DNA of 14,271 nt, taken from assembly GCA_021793715.1 (NCBI GenBank), contig JAJYSF010000004.1, positions 1 through 14,271 on the forward strand, given 5' to 3'. This DNA is from Actinomycetes bacterium (GTDB taxonomy: Bacteria; Actinomycetota; Actinomycetes; Actinomycetales; Microbacteriaceae). This document shows positions 1-6,464 of this stretch, piece by piece. A model generated the notes under the pieces. That model was not told where the DNA came from and did not search any database. It saw only the letters and a list, made by a program, of their open reading frames with translations. The translations under genes were made by a program, and so were the position numbers. Every line of letters begins with the position of its first letter. The first letter of the stretch is position 1.

Positions 1-1
1 G

Positions 2-610
2 GCCGGAGGGGTCGGCGAGCTCACGACCGTGTTCTTCCTCCGCGCCATCCTCTCGCCGTTCGCGCACATCATGTTCACGGCAGCGTGTGGCTTCGCGGTC
101 GGCCTCGCAGTACGTCGCGCGCGACCGGTGTTCTTCCCCTGGCTGTTGGGCCTCCTCGTCGCGATCGTGTTGCACGCCTTCTGGAACGCGAGCGCCGCAT
201 TCGCCGGTTTTTTCCTGCCGTACGTGCTGCTCCAGGTGCCGCTGTTCATCGTGTTCATCGCCGTGTCGATCCGGATCCGTCGCGCGGAGCTGCTGCTGCG
301 TCGAGAGCGTCTCGAGGATTACGTGCGCGCCGGATGGTTCACGGCGCCCGAGGCCGACATGCTGTCAACGAAGCCGGGACGGACCGCAGGGCTCGCGTGG
401 GCGCGCAGCCTGCCGGGCGATCGACGCCCGATCATGCGCGACTTCATCCATGACGGCGCGCGACTCGCGTGGGCTCGCCAGCGCGCGATCACCGGTACGG
501 ATGCCCTCGCGGCCGCGGACGAGCACGTTCTGCTCGCGCGCATGATGAGCACCCGCGCGCGCCTCCTCGCACCGATCGGGGTTGGTAACGATTGGTCGAC
601 GGGGTCTTGA
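2..610 (+). CDS. PrsW-like intramembrane metalloprotease, C-terminal part (5' end outside window)
   Basis: The frame is open from base 2, so the gene begins upstream of the window; a GTG at 29 is only an internal codon. The visible 202 residues start with a segment reading RAILSPFAHIMFTAACG, followed by a hydrophobic stretch ending in VLHAFWN, then a third hydrophobic helix and a charged cytoplasmic tail of about 115 residues rich in Arg. In PrsW proteases, polytopic membrane enzymes that cut anti-sigma factors and other membrane proteins, the active site uses conserved His residues in segments of this kind. Here H22 and H58 (visible numbering) and N62 match that pattern. The N-terminal Glu-Glu motif is not in view, so activity cannot be judged. 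The assignment rests on the spacing of the His motifs and the membrane topology; the protein's substrate is unknown. Confidence 0.72.
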   Translation, partial: AGGVGELTTVFFLRAILSPFAHIMFTAACGFAVGLAVRRARPVFFPWLLGLLVAIVLHAFWNASAAFAGFFLPYVLLQVPLFIVFIAVSIRIRRAELLLRRERLEDYVRAGWFTAPEADMLSTKPGRTAGLAWARSLPGDRRPIMRDFIHDGARLAWARQRAITGTDALAAADEHVLLARMMSTRARLLAPIGVGNDWSTGS

Positions 611-757
611 CTTCCCCGCCACAGTGGGAGACTCTTTTCTCATAGACCAGCGCCCGATGCGTTCTCCGGCCTCGCCGAGACCCGGGCGCTGGTTCTCTGT
701 CTCGACGATGGCGTTTCGCCGAGAGCGCATTCGGTGGTCGTCCGTGTTCGCATCGGT

Positions 758-763
758 CAGGAT
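758..763 (+). promoter_or_regulatory. Candidate -10 box of FKBP gene (leaderless layout)
   Basis: CAGGAT lies exactly 6 bases before the ATG at 770, which would put the transcription start on or next to the A of the start codon. The same layout recurs before four other genes in the window. Alternative reading: AGGA at 759-762, 7 bases before the ATG, could act as a weak Shine-Dalgarno sequence. No convincing -35 box is visible. Confidence 0.45.
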
Positions 764-769
764 GGGAGC

Positions 770-1141
770 ATGACCGCAGAACGCACGAAGCCCGAGTTCG
801 AACCGCCTGAGGGCCCGGCACCCACCGAGCTCGAAGTCCACGACATCATCGTCGGCACTGGCGACGAGGCGAAGCCCGGCGCGACCGTCACGATCCACTA
901 CGCCGGGGTCGACTACGACTCCGGCGAGGAGTTCGACTCCTCTTGGAACCGCGGCGAGCCAGCGCAGTTCCCTCTCGGCATGCTCATCCAGGGCTGGCAG
1001 GACGGGATCCCCGGGATGAAGGTCGGCGGTCGACGCCGCCTGACGATTCCGCCGCGCCTCGCATACGGCGAGTCCGGAGCCGGTCACTTCCTCGGCGGAA
1101 AGACCCTCATCTTCATCATCGACCTCGTCGACGCCTCCTGA
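770..1141 (+). CDS. FKBP-type peptidyl-prolyl cis-trans isomerase
   Basis: A 123-residue single-domain FKBP that catalyses cis-trans isomerisation of Xaa-Pro bonds, probably as a cytoplasmic folding helper, since no signal peptide is seen. After a roughly 20-residue charged, Pro-rich lead, the FKBP fold runs from about residue 22 to 121. The pocket residues are recognisable: Y44 in the IHYAG motif, F55-D56 in EEFDSSW, I73-Q74-G75-W76 and Y99 in LAYGESGAG, with the closing strand LIFIIDLV. A longer frame opens at 734, but ATG 770 is preferred. It leaves the usual length for small actinobacterial FKBPs and sits directly behind a -10-like box, and the 12 extra residues look non-homologous. The gene appears monocistronic, ended by a 17-bp hairpin 6 bases past the stop codon. 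Confidence 0.93.
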   Translation: MTAERTKPEFEPPEGPAPTELEVHDIIVGTGDEAKPGATVTIHYAGVDYDSGEEFDSSWNRGEPAQFPLGMLIQGWQDGIPGMKVGGRRRLTIPPRLAYGESGAGHFLGGKTLIFIIDLVDAS

Positions 1142-1147
1142 ATCCTC

Positions 1148-1186
1148 CACTCGTGGGCGGGCCCTGCCGGGGCCCGCCCACGAGTG
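1148..1186 (+). terminator. Strong hairpin terminator after FKBP gene
   Basis: A perfect 17-bp stem (1148-1164 with 1170-1186) closes on a 5-base loop TGCCG. The arm is CACTCGTGGGCGGGCCC. No T-run follows, as is common for intrinsic terminators in high-GC actinobacteria. It isolates the FKBP gene from the YceI gene. Confidence 0.85.
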
Positions 1187-1207
1187 TGCCACGGACGATT
1201 CATAATC

Positions 1208-1243
1208 TATTCACTTGACTTCAAATGCATGCACGTGAATACT
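1208..1243 (+). promoter_or_regulatory. YceI promoter with two overlapping operator-like dyads
   Basis: TTGACT (1215-1220) and AATACT (1238-1243) are separated by exactly 17 bases in an AT-rich island, a good housekeeping-type promoter about 50 bases before the YceI start. The -35 box is part of the dyad TTGA-CT-TCAA (1215-1224). A wider inverted repeat TATTCAC (1208-1214) / GTGAATA (1235-1241) brackets the spacer. Dyads in this position suggest repression by a dimeric regulator; the TTGA-N2-TCAA form recalls MarR-type sites, but the regulator is unknown. Confidence 0.6.
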
Positions 1244-1299
1244 TGTATGGAGCGCGAACGAGTCGCGCCACCGAATCGCCGTAGCGGCAAGGAGAGCGC

Positions 1300-1848
1300 A
1301 TGACCATTGACATCCCCGGATACAAGGCCGGCACCTACGTCCTCGACTCGTCGCACAGCGACGTCAACTTCGAGGTGCGTCACATGATGATCTCGAAGGT
1401 GCGGGGGAAGTTCCTCGTCAAGCAGGCGACGCTCGTGCTGCCGGAGAACCCGCTCGACGCAACGGTCGAGGCGACCGCTGACGTCGCGTCGGTCGACACG
1501 AACGACGAGGGTCGCGACGGCCACCTGCGCAGCGCAGACTTCTTCGACGCCGAGAACTTCCCGACGATCTCGTTCGTCAGCACCGGTGTGCGCGAGGAGG
1601 GCGACGGCTTCGTCGTCGACGGCGACCTGACGATCAAGGATGTCACTCGTCCCGTCACCTTCTCACTCGAGCTGGGCGGCTTCGGCTCCGACCCCTGGGG
1701 CAACTACAAGGGCGGCGCGACGGCCGAGGCGACGATCGACCGTGAGGACTTCGGCCTCAACTGGAACGCCGCGCTCGAGACCGGCGGTGTGCTCGTCGGC
1801 AAGACGGTCAAGATCACGCTCGACCTGCAGGGCACGCTGCAGGTCTGA
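1300..1848 (+). CDS. YceI family protein
   Basis: A 182-residue YceI-domain protein. The family has a lipocalin-like beta barrel that binds long isoprenoid chains such as polyprenyl or quinone molecules; its exact role in actinobacteria is not settled. The frame shows the expected family motifs: YVLDSSHSDVNFEVRHMM near residues 13-30, LRSADFFDAENFPTISF at about 76-92, LTIKDVTRPV at about 110-119, and the closing strand segments. There is no signal peptide or lipobox, so this is the cytoplasmic form, unlike the periplasmic E. coli YceI. The start at ATG 1300 is fixed by AAGGAG at 1289-1294, five bases upstream. It appears monocistronic, with its own AT-rich promoter and a terminator. The overlapping dyads in the promoter suggest it is inducible. 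Confidence 0.93.
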   Translation: MTIDIPGYKAGTYVLDSSHSDVNFEVRHMMISKVRGKFLVKQATLVLPENPLDATVEATADVASVDTNDEGRDGHLRSADFFDAENFPTISFVSTGVREEGDGFVVDGDLTIKDVTRPVTFSLELGGFGSDPWGNYKGGATAEATIDREDFGLNWNAALETGGVLVGKTVKITLDLQGTLQV

Positions 1849-1862
1849 GCTGCGTCGCAAGA

Positions 1863-1910
1863 CCCACGCGCCCCTTTCCGGATCCTGGGAGGGGCGCGCG
1901 TGCGCGTGGG
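1863..1910 (+). terminator. GC-rich hairpin terminator after YceI gene
   Basis: CGCGCCCCT (1867-1875) pairs with AGGGGCGCG (1890-1898). An alternative outer pairing joins CCCACGCGC (1863-1871) with GCGCGTGGG (1902-1910). Both place a stable stem just after the stop codon and before the rpsO promoter. No T-run is seen. Confidence 0.65.
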
Positions 1911-1911
1911 G

Positions 1912-1917
1912 TAGACT
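1912..1917 (+). promoter_or_regulatory. Candidate -10 box of rpsO
   Basis: TAGACT fits the TANNNT form of actinobacterial -10 boxes and lies immediately after the YceI terminator. It predicts a start near 1924 and a leader of about 85 bases. No convincing -35 box is visible. Confidence 0.45.
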
Positions 1918-1925
1918 CACTGATT

Positions 1926-1975
1926 GCCGTCAGAACGGCCGCGGATACAGAGAGCTCGCACATTCGGTGCGGAGC
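1926..1975 (+). promoter_or_regulatory. Structured rpsO 5' leader
   Basis: Two hairpins precede the S15 start. The first is GCCGT-CAGA-ACGGC at 1926-1939. The second is an 8-bp stem with one bulged G, GCTCGCAC (1954-1961) against GTGC (1967-1970) and GAGC (1972-1975). Known biology: S15 represses its own translation in several bacteria by binding its leader. Whether this leader is such a site is inference. Confidence 0.4.
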
Positions 1976-2008
1976 GCCGCGCAATGACGAGGAAGGGGAT
2001 CAATTTCT

Positions 2009-2278
2009 ATGGCACTGGAAGCTGACGTCAAGAAGTCGATCATCGAAGAGTACGCGACGCACCCCGGTGACACCGGATCCCCCGAGGTGCAGGTCGCTCT
2101 GCTGTCGCAGCGGATCTCCGACCTGACTGAGCACCTCAAGGAGCACAAGCACGACCACCACTCGCGTCGTGGGCTGTTCCTGCTCGTCGGTCAGCGCCGC
2201 CGCCTTCTCGGCTACCTCCAGCGCGTCGACATCGCGCGTTACCGCGCGTTGATCGCGCGCATCGGTCTCCGTCGCTAA
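2009..2278 (+). CDS. rpsO: 30S ribosomal protein S15
   Basis: At 89 residues this is the exact usual length of S15, a primary binder of the central domain of 16S rRNA that is needed for assembly of the small-subunit platform. The family signature is intact: [16 protein letters not shown] near residues 21-36, [14 protein letters not shown] near 43-56, and the RRRLLGYLQ helix. The start is set by the purine-rich GAGGAAGGGGAT at 1989-2000, about 8 bases before the ATG. The gene has its own candidate promoter and a strong terminator, so it is probably transcribed alone. In many bacteria pnp follows rpsO directly; here pnp is about 5.6 kb downstream with four genes in between. Confidence 0.98.
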   Translation: MALEADVKKSIIEEYATHPGDTGSPEVQVALLSQRISDLTEHLKEHKHDHHSRRGLFLLVGQRRRLLGYLQRVDIARYRALIARIGLRR

Positions 2279-2311
2279 CGACGAAGCCCGTATCGGCCAG
2301 CGCTGTCTGGT

Positions 2312-2330
2312 TCACCGGCTCGCCCGGTGA
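2312..2330 (+). other. Hairpin downstream of rpsO
   Basis: TCACCGG (2312-2318) pairs with CCGGTGA (2324-2330) around a 5-base loop. It lies 34 bases past the rpsO stop and before the main terminator. It may protect the mRNA 3' end; the role is inferred from position only. Confidence 0.4.
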
Positions 2331-2387
2331 GCATGCCGATCAGCCGCAGAAGCCGAAGGGAGCGCCCAGCGTTCAATCGACTTCTCG

Positions 2388-2418
2388 AAAGCCCGTCCCA
2401 CGGTGTGGGGCGGGCTTT
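2388..2418 (+). terminator. Intrinsic terminator after rpsO
   Basis: AAAGCCCGTCCCAC (2388-2401) pairs with GTGGGGCGGGCTTT (2405-2418), giving 14 pairs including one U-G pair around a 3-base loop. The right arm ends in TTT and is followed by CGTCGTT, making this the most classical terminator in the window. Confidence 0.88.
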
Positions 2419-2457
2419 CGTCGTTCCGGGAATAGCTGCGCGACGCCTGCGTTGCAT

Positions 2458-2477
2458 CATGTATATTCAATTACATG
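2458..2477 (+). promoter_or_regulatory. Promoter/operator dyad of the CE1758-CE1759 operon
   Basis: CATGTA (2458-2463) and TACATG (2472-2477) form an inverted repeat with an 8-base AT-rich spacer, in a clear AT-rich dip between GC-rich regions. TATATT (2462-2467) inside it fits a -10 box and would start transcription near 2475. A dimeric repressor bound here would cover the promoter. No regulator gene lies next to it in the window. Confidence 0.5.
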
Positions 2478-2495
2478 GAAATGAGCGGAGGCTTC

Positions 2496-3716
2496 ATGAA
2501 CGACGCCAACAGCACGGCGATGCAGTTCGGACTGATGTCCGTCAGCGATGTCACGCGCGACCCGGTGTCGGGCGAGACGCCGAGCGAAGCGCAGCGGATC
2601 CGCGACATCGTCCGTATCGCGACGCACGCCGAGGAAGCAGGGCTTGACGTCTTCGCCCTCGGCGAGCACCACAACCCGCCCTTCTTCTCGTCGTCGCCGA
2701 CGACGACCCTCGCGTTCATCGCGGCGCAGACAGAGCGACTGATCCTGTCGACGGCGACGACGCTGATCACGACCAACGACCCGGTGAAGATCGCCGAGGA
2801 CTACGCGATGCTGCAGCACCTCGCTGGCGGGCGCGCGGACCTCATGATGGGACGAGGCAACACCGGGCCGGTCTATCCGTGGTTCGGCAAGGACATCCGC
2901 GAGGGCCTGCCGCTCGCGATCGAGAACTACCAGCTCCTGCACCGCCTCTGGCGTGAAGACGTCGTCGACTTCGAAGGCCGCTTCCGCACGGCTCTGAATG
3001 GCTTCACCTCGACGCCGCGGCCGCTCGACGACGTGCCCCCGTTCGTGTGGCACGGTTCCATCCGCACTCCGGAGATCGCCGAGCAGGCGGCCTACTACGG
3101 TGACGGCTTCTTCGCCAACAACATCTTCTGGCCGAAGGAGCACTACCAACGACTGATCGGGCTCTACCGCCAGCGGTACGCGCACTACGGTCACGGCACG
3201 CCCGAGCAGGCGATCGTCGGGCTCGGTGGACAGGCCTTCATGGCGAAGAACTCGCAGGACGCGGTGGATCAGTTCCGCCCGTACTTCGACAACGCTCCCG
3301 TCTACGGCAACGGTCCGACGATGGAGGACTTCACCGAGATGACGCCGCTGACGGTCGGCTCGCCGCAGCAGGTCATCGACCGGTACGCCTCCATGCGAGA
3401 CACGTTCGGTGACTACCAGCGCCAACTGTTCCTCGTCGACCACGCGGGGCTGCCGCTGAAGATGGTTCTCGAGCAGATTGACTTGCTCGGTGAGGAGGTC
3501 GTCCCGGTACTGCGCCGTGAGCTGCAGAAGAATCGGCCGACGACCGTTCCCGACGCTCCGACCCACGCCGCGCGTGTGAGAGCGAAGTACGGCGACTCCG
3601 CCCCGCGCCAGCCGCGCCCGAACGCCAACCGCGGCGACAACGTCACCGGCGGCTCGCCATACCAGGACACGTCGTCGCCGGCGGGAAGCGCGTTCGGTCT
3701 CGGAGGTGCCCGATGA
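2496..3716 (+). CDS. FMN-dependent luciferase-like monooxygenase, CE1758 family
   Basis: A 406-residue flavin-dependent oxidoreductase of the bacterial luciferase (LLM) superfamily, a TIM barrel that uses reduced FMN and O2 on an unidentified substrate. Recognisable stretches are FGLMSVSDVTRDP at the N-terminus, DVFALGEHHNPPF, TTLITTNDPVKIAEDYAML and GRGNTGPVYPWFGKD, all typical of the CE1758 group. The last 55 or so residues are a Pro/Arg/Gly-rich tail without obvious fold. Start choice: ATG 2496 has GGAGG four bases upstream and begins just before the conserved segment. An in-frame ATG at 2475 lies 7 bases after a possible -10 box and would add 7 residues. The stop codon overlaps the reductase start by ATGA, so the two proteins are translationally coupled. 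The reductase probably supplies FMNH2. Confidence 0.93.
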   Translation: MNDANSTAMQFGLMSVSDVTRDPVSGETPSEAQRIRDIVRIATHAEEAGLDVFALGEHHNPPFFSSSPTTTLAFIAAQTERLILSTATTLITTNDPVKIAEDYAMLQHLAGGRADLMMGRGNTGPVYPWFGKDIREGLPLAIENYQLLHRLWREDVVDFEGRFRTALNGFTSTPRPLDDVPPFVWHGSIRTPEIAEQAAYYGDGFFANNIFWPKEHYQRLIGLYRQRYAHYGHGTPEQAIVGLGGQAFMAKNSQDAVDQFRPYFDNAPVYGNGPTMEDFTEMTPLTVGSPQQVIDRYASMRDTFGDYQRQLFLVDHAGLPLKMVLEQIDLLGEEVVPVLRRELQKNRPTTVPDAPTHAARVRAKYGDSAPRQPRPNANRGDNVTGGSPYQDTSSPAGSAFGLGGAR

Positions 3717-4345
3717 GCGAGGTCCGATCCATCGCCGTCGTGTCGGCGGGGCTCAGTACGCCGTCGTCGACCCGTATGCTCGCAGACCGCATCACCGCCG
3801 CGGTCACGGCCGAGCTCGCTGGGCGGGACATCGAGGCGGCCGCTCGCGTCTTCGAACTGCGCGACGTCGCCCACGACATCACGAACCACCTCCTGACGGG
3901 CTTCGCTCCGAAGCCGCTCGCCGAGGTGAACGCGGCCGTTGCCGCCGCCGACGCGCTCCTCGTGGTGACGCCCATCTTCTCGACGAGCTACTCCGGCTTG
4001 TTCAAGAGCTGGCTCGACGCACTCGATCGCGACGCGCTCGACGGCACTCCGGTGCTGATCGGCGCGACGGCAGGAACTCCGCGCCACTCGCTCGCGATCG
4101 ACTACGCGATCCGGCCGCTGTTCACGTACCTGCACGCCGAACCGGTCACGACGGGCGTCTTCGCCGCGTCCGACGACTGGGGCGAGGGCGCCGATCGCGT
4201 CGCGCCGCTGCAGAAGCGCATCGATCGCGCCGCGCGTGAGCTCGCCGACCGGCTGGCGGGAGCCCCCCGCCGTGCCGCGCAGGATCCGTACTCGCCCGAG
4301 GCCTATCTCGGCGGCGCGACGTCCTTCGCGGACCTGCTCACCTGA
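3713..4345 (+). CDS. NAD(P)H-dependent FMN reductase, CE1759 family
   Basis: A 210-residue flavodoxin-fold reductase of the type that accompanies CE1758 monooxygenases, supplying reduced FMN. The phosphate-binding loop is SAGLSTPSSTRMLAD (about residues 11-25). The second flavin-contact segment, TPIFSTSYSGLFKSWLDAL (86-104), is a hallmark of NADPH-dependent FMN reductases, and GATAGTPRHSLA near 117 is the third loop. The start ATG lies inside the ATGA overlap with the preceding gene, with GGAGG a few bases upstream, so the pair forms a two-gene operon. The C-terminal tail (DPYSPEAYLGGATSFADLL) resembles endings of this family. No convincing terminator was found in the 130 bases downstream. 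The physiological substrate of the pair is unknown. Confidence 0.93.
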   Translation: MSEVRSIAVVSAGLSTPSSTRMLADRITAAVTAELAGRDIEAAARVFELRDVAHDITNHLLTGFAPKPLAEVNAAVAAADALLVVTPIFSTSYSGLFKSWLDALDRDALDGTPVLIGATAGTPRHSLAIDYAIRPLFTYLHAEPVTTGVFAASDDWGEGADRVAPLQKRIDRAARELADRLAGAPRRAAQDPYSPEAYLGGATSFADLLT

Positions 4346-4463
4346 CTCGCGCTTCGCGGGGGTTCGCGGTGCGCGGTGAACGGTACGGGGGCGCAAGTGG
4401 GCGGGCCGGTGAACTCTGCGGAACATCCGCCGCGTCGGCTCGAGGTGACACGCGGCCCGGCGC

Positions 4464-4469
4464 CACGAT
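4464..4469 (+). promoter_or_regulatory. Candidate -10 box of the glycosyltransferase-hydrolase gene (leaderless layout)
   Basis: CACGAT sits exactly 6 bases before ATG 4476. The bases between (GAGGGC) lie too close to the ATG to work as a ribosome-binding site, so a leaderless transcript is the simplest reading. The box is a weak match to TANNNT. Confidence 0.4.
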
Positions 4470-4475
4470 GAGGGC

Positions 4476-6452
4476 ATGCGCGTCGCGATCGTCACCGAGA
4501 GCTTCCTTCCGCACATGAACGGCGTCACGAACTCCGTGCTGCACGCGTCGCGTCACCTGCGTGACCTCGGCCATGAGGTGCTCGTCGTCGCGCCGCGCTC
4601 GGCGGGCGGATCCGGCGCAGACGTGGATCACACGCTTCCGGCGACCGCGCTGCTCGCGTCGATTCCTCTGCCGAGCTACCCGGACGTGCGCGTGGCGCTC
4701 GCGCCGGTCGCGCAGCTCAAGCGGATCCTCGCCGGCTTCGCCCCTGACGTCGTGCACCTCGCCTCGCCCGCTGTGCTCGGATGGCAGGGGCTCGTGGCTG
4801 CAGATAACCTCGGCCTCCCGACGGTCGCCGTCTACCAGACCGACGTCATCGCCTACACCGCGAAGTACGGGGTGCCGGGCGTCGCCGCCCTCGCGGAGGC
4901 GCACGTCGCGCGGCTGCACCGTCGGGCGACGTTGTCCCTCGTGCCGTCGAGCGCCGCGGAGCGTCAGCTTGCGGCGCTCGAGGTCGACCGTCTCTGGCGG
5001 TGGGGGCGCGGCGTCGACTCGGTGAAGTTCTCGCCCGCACATCGGTCGGACGCGTGGCGGCAACGGGTCGCGCCCGGCGAACGGATCATCGGGTACGTCG
5101 GACGCCTCGCCCCCGAGAAGCAGGTCGAGGACCTGCGGTCATTGACACGGATCCCCGGGGCGCGGCTCGTGATCGTCGGAGACGGACCGGAGCGCGCTCG
5201 GCTCGAGCGCGAGCTCGACGGCGCCGTCTTCACGGGATTCCTCGACGGCGACGATCTCGGCCGAGCGATCGCCAGCTTCGACGTCTTCGTGCATCCGGGC
5301 GAGGCCGAGACGTTCTGTCAGACCGTTCAGGAGGCGCTCGCGAGCGGCGTTCCGGTCGTCGCGACGGGATCCGGCGGCCCTGTCGATCTCGTCCGCAGCT
5401 CGATCGACGGCTGGCTCTACGCACCGGGAGACCTCGCCGACCTCCGTCGGCGCGTCGAGGATCTGCTGGGGGACGAAGCGAAGCGGCGCTCCTTCGGGTC
5501 AGCGGCGCGTGACGGAGTTCGGCAGCGCACCTGGCGAGCGCTCACCGAACAGCTCGTGGCGCACTATGAGGAAGCCGCGCGGCTGCGGCGCTTCGACGAT
5601 CGTCTCGTTGTCCGCGGGGCGACGCGCCCGCTGACGCCCGTCCTGCGTGCGGGGACACCGCGCTGGCGCCGGTTCGTCGCGCTCGGCGACTCGCTGACCG
5701 AGGGCCTGTGTGATACGTCGCGCATGGACGAGGGGGACGTCCGCGGGTGGGCTGATCGGCTTGCGACCATGCTCGCGCAGAGCGCGGGCGAGGAGTTCCG
5801 ATACGCGAATCTGGCGGTGCGCAGCCGCCGCGTGCGCGACCTCGCGAGCGAGCAGGTTCCCGCCGCACTCGCGCTCGATCCGGATCTCGTCGCCATCTTC
5901 ATGGGAGCGAACGACCTCGTCACGCACGTCGCGGATCCGGTGCGCCTTGCGCATCAGCTCGAACGCGACGTGCGTCGCGTGCGCGCGAGCGGAGCAGACG
6001 TGCTACTCGTGACGCCGTTCCTTCCGCGGCGCCGTGCCGTCCGCATGTTCGCCGGTCGCTTCGCGCGGTTCGCGCACGAGCTGCGACGCATCGCATGGCA
6101 GACGGGATCATTCATCGTCGACGTCGAGGCGCTTCCCGAGCTCGCGGATCCCGAGATGTTCGCAGAGGACCGCGTGCATCTCGCGAGTCGCGGCCACCGA
6201 CTTCTGTCGTACCGGGCAGCCGAGGTGCTCGGCGTTCCTGATGCGGTGGCGCTCGGCGACCTCGACGACGCGTTGCACTCGGCCGACACCTCCGGTCGGC
6301 GCTGGTTCACCCGACACGCGCTGCCGTGGGTCTGGCGTCGGCTGCACGGGCGCGCCGCCGGCGACGGGCTCTCCGCGAAGCACAGCGAGTACGTCGTGGT
6401 GCCGAACCACCGCGGTGACCGCGAGGGATCGGACGGCGCCGCGGCCTTGTGA
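4476..6452 (+). CDS. Fusion of GT4 glycosyltransferase and SGNH/GDSL hydrolase
   Basis: One uninterrupted 658-residue frame carries two enzymes. Residues 1-370 form a GT-B glycosyltransferase of family GT4: N-terminal loop VTESFLPHMNGVTNSV, the turn WRWGRGVDSVKFSP (174-187), YVGRLAPEKQVE with R210 and K215, and the donor-site pair E278/E286 in EAETFCQTVQEA. The nearest group is probably the GDP-mannose-dependent alpha-mannosyltransferases (MgtA/PimB'-like), which build mannolipids on the cytoplasmic face of the membrane; the donor is inferred. After an Arg-rich linker (about 370-398), residues 399-590 are an SGNH hydrolase: S406 in GDSLTEG, N479 in GAND, and D565-x-x-H568. The block II Gly is replaced in NLAVRSRRV. 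The last 60 residues look disordered. There is no signal peptide or membrane helix. The target of the hydrolase (acyl or acetyl ester on a sugar or lipid) is unknown. Confidence 0.9.
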   Translation: MRVAIVTESFLPHMNGVTNSVLHASRHLRDLGHEVLVVAPRSAGGSGADVDHTLPATALLASIPLPSYPDVRVALAPVAQLKRILAGFAPDVVHLASPAVLGWQGLVAADNLGLPTVAVYQTDVIAYTAKYGVPGVAALAEAHVARLHRRATLSLVPSSAAERQLAALEVDRLWRWGRGVDSVKFSPAHRSDAWRQRVAPGERIIGYVGRLAPEKQVEDLRSLTRIPGARLVIVGDGPERARLERELDGAVFTGFLDGDDLGRAIASFDVFVHPGEAETFCQTVQEALASGVPVVATGSGGPVDLVRSSIDGWLYAPGDLADLRRRVEDLLGDEAKRRSFGSAARDGVRQRTWRALTEQLVAHYEEAARLRRFDDRLVVRGATRPLTPVLRAGTPRWRRFVALGDSLTEGLCDTSRMDEGDVRGWADRLATMLAQSAGEEFRYANLAVRSRRVRDLASEQVPAALALDPDLVAIFMGANDLVTHVADPVRLAHQLERDVRRVRASGADVLLVTPFLPRRRAVRMFAGRFARFAHELRRIAWQTGSFIVDVEALPELADPEMFAEDRVHLASRGHRLLSYRAAEVLGVPDAVALGDLDDALHSADTSGRRWFTRHALPWVWRRLHGRAAGDGLSAKHSEYVVVPNHRGDREGSDGAAAL

Positions 6453-6464
6453 GACCCGGGGGAG

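Noticed and set aside
607..635. TTGACT with GACTCT 17 bases downstream as a promoter before FKBP
   Set aside because: The -35 match is good, but GACTCT lacks the TA of an actinobacterial -10 box. CAGGAT next to the start codon explains the gene better.
734..769. Earlier start for the FKBP gene
   Set aside because: The 12 extra residues look non-homologous, and ATG 770 fits both the usual length and the -10/N6/ATG layout.
2457..3566. Long open frame on the minus strand (369 codons) opposite the monooxygenase
   Set aside because: It lies wholly antisense to a clear family gene, is rich in Arg/Val/Asp/Glu as expected from complementing GC-biased codons, and shows no domain or ribosome-binding site.
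4346..4475. Possible terminator or repeat between the FMN reductase and the fusion gene
   Set aside because: Only a 4-bp stem (CGCG-CTT-CGCG) and two scattered GGTGAAC copies are seen, no more than expected by chance in such GC-rich DNA.
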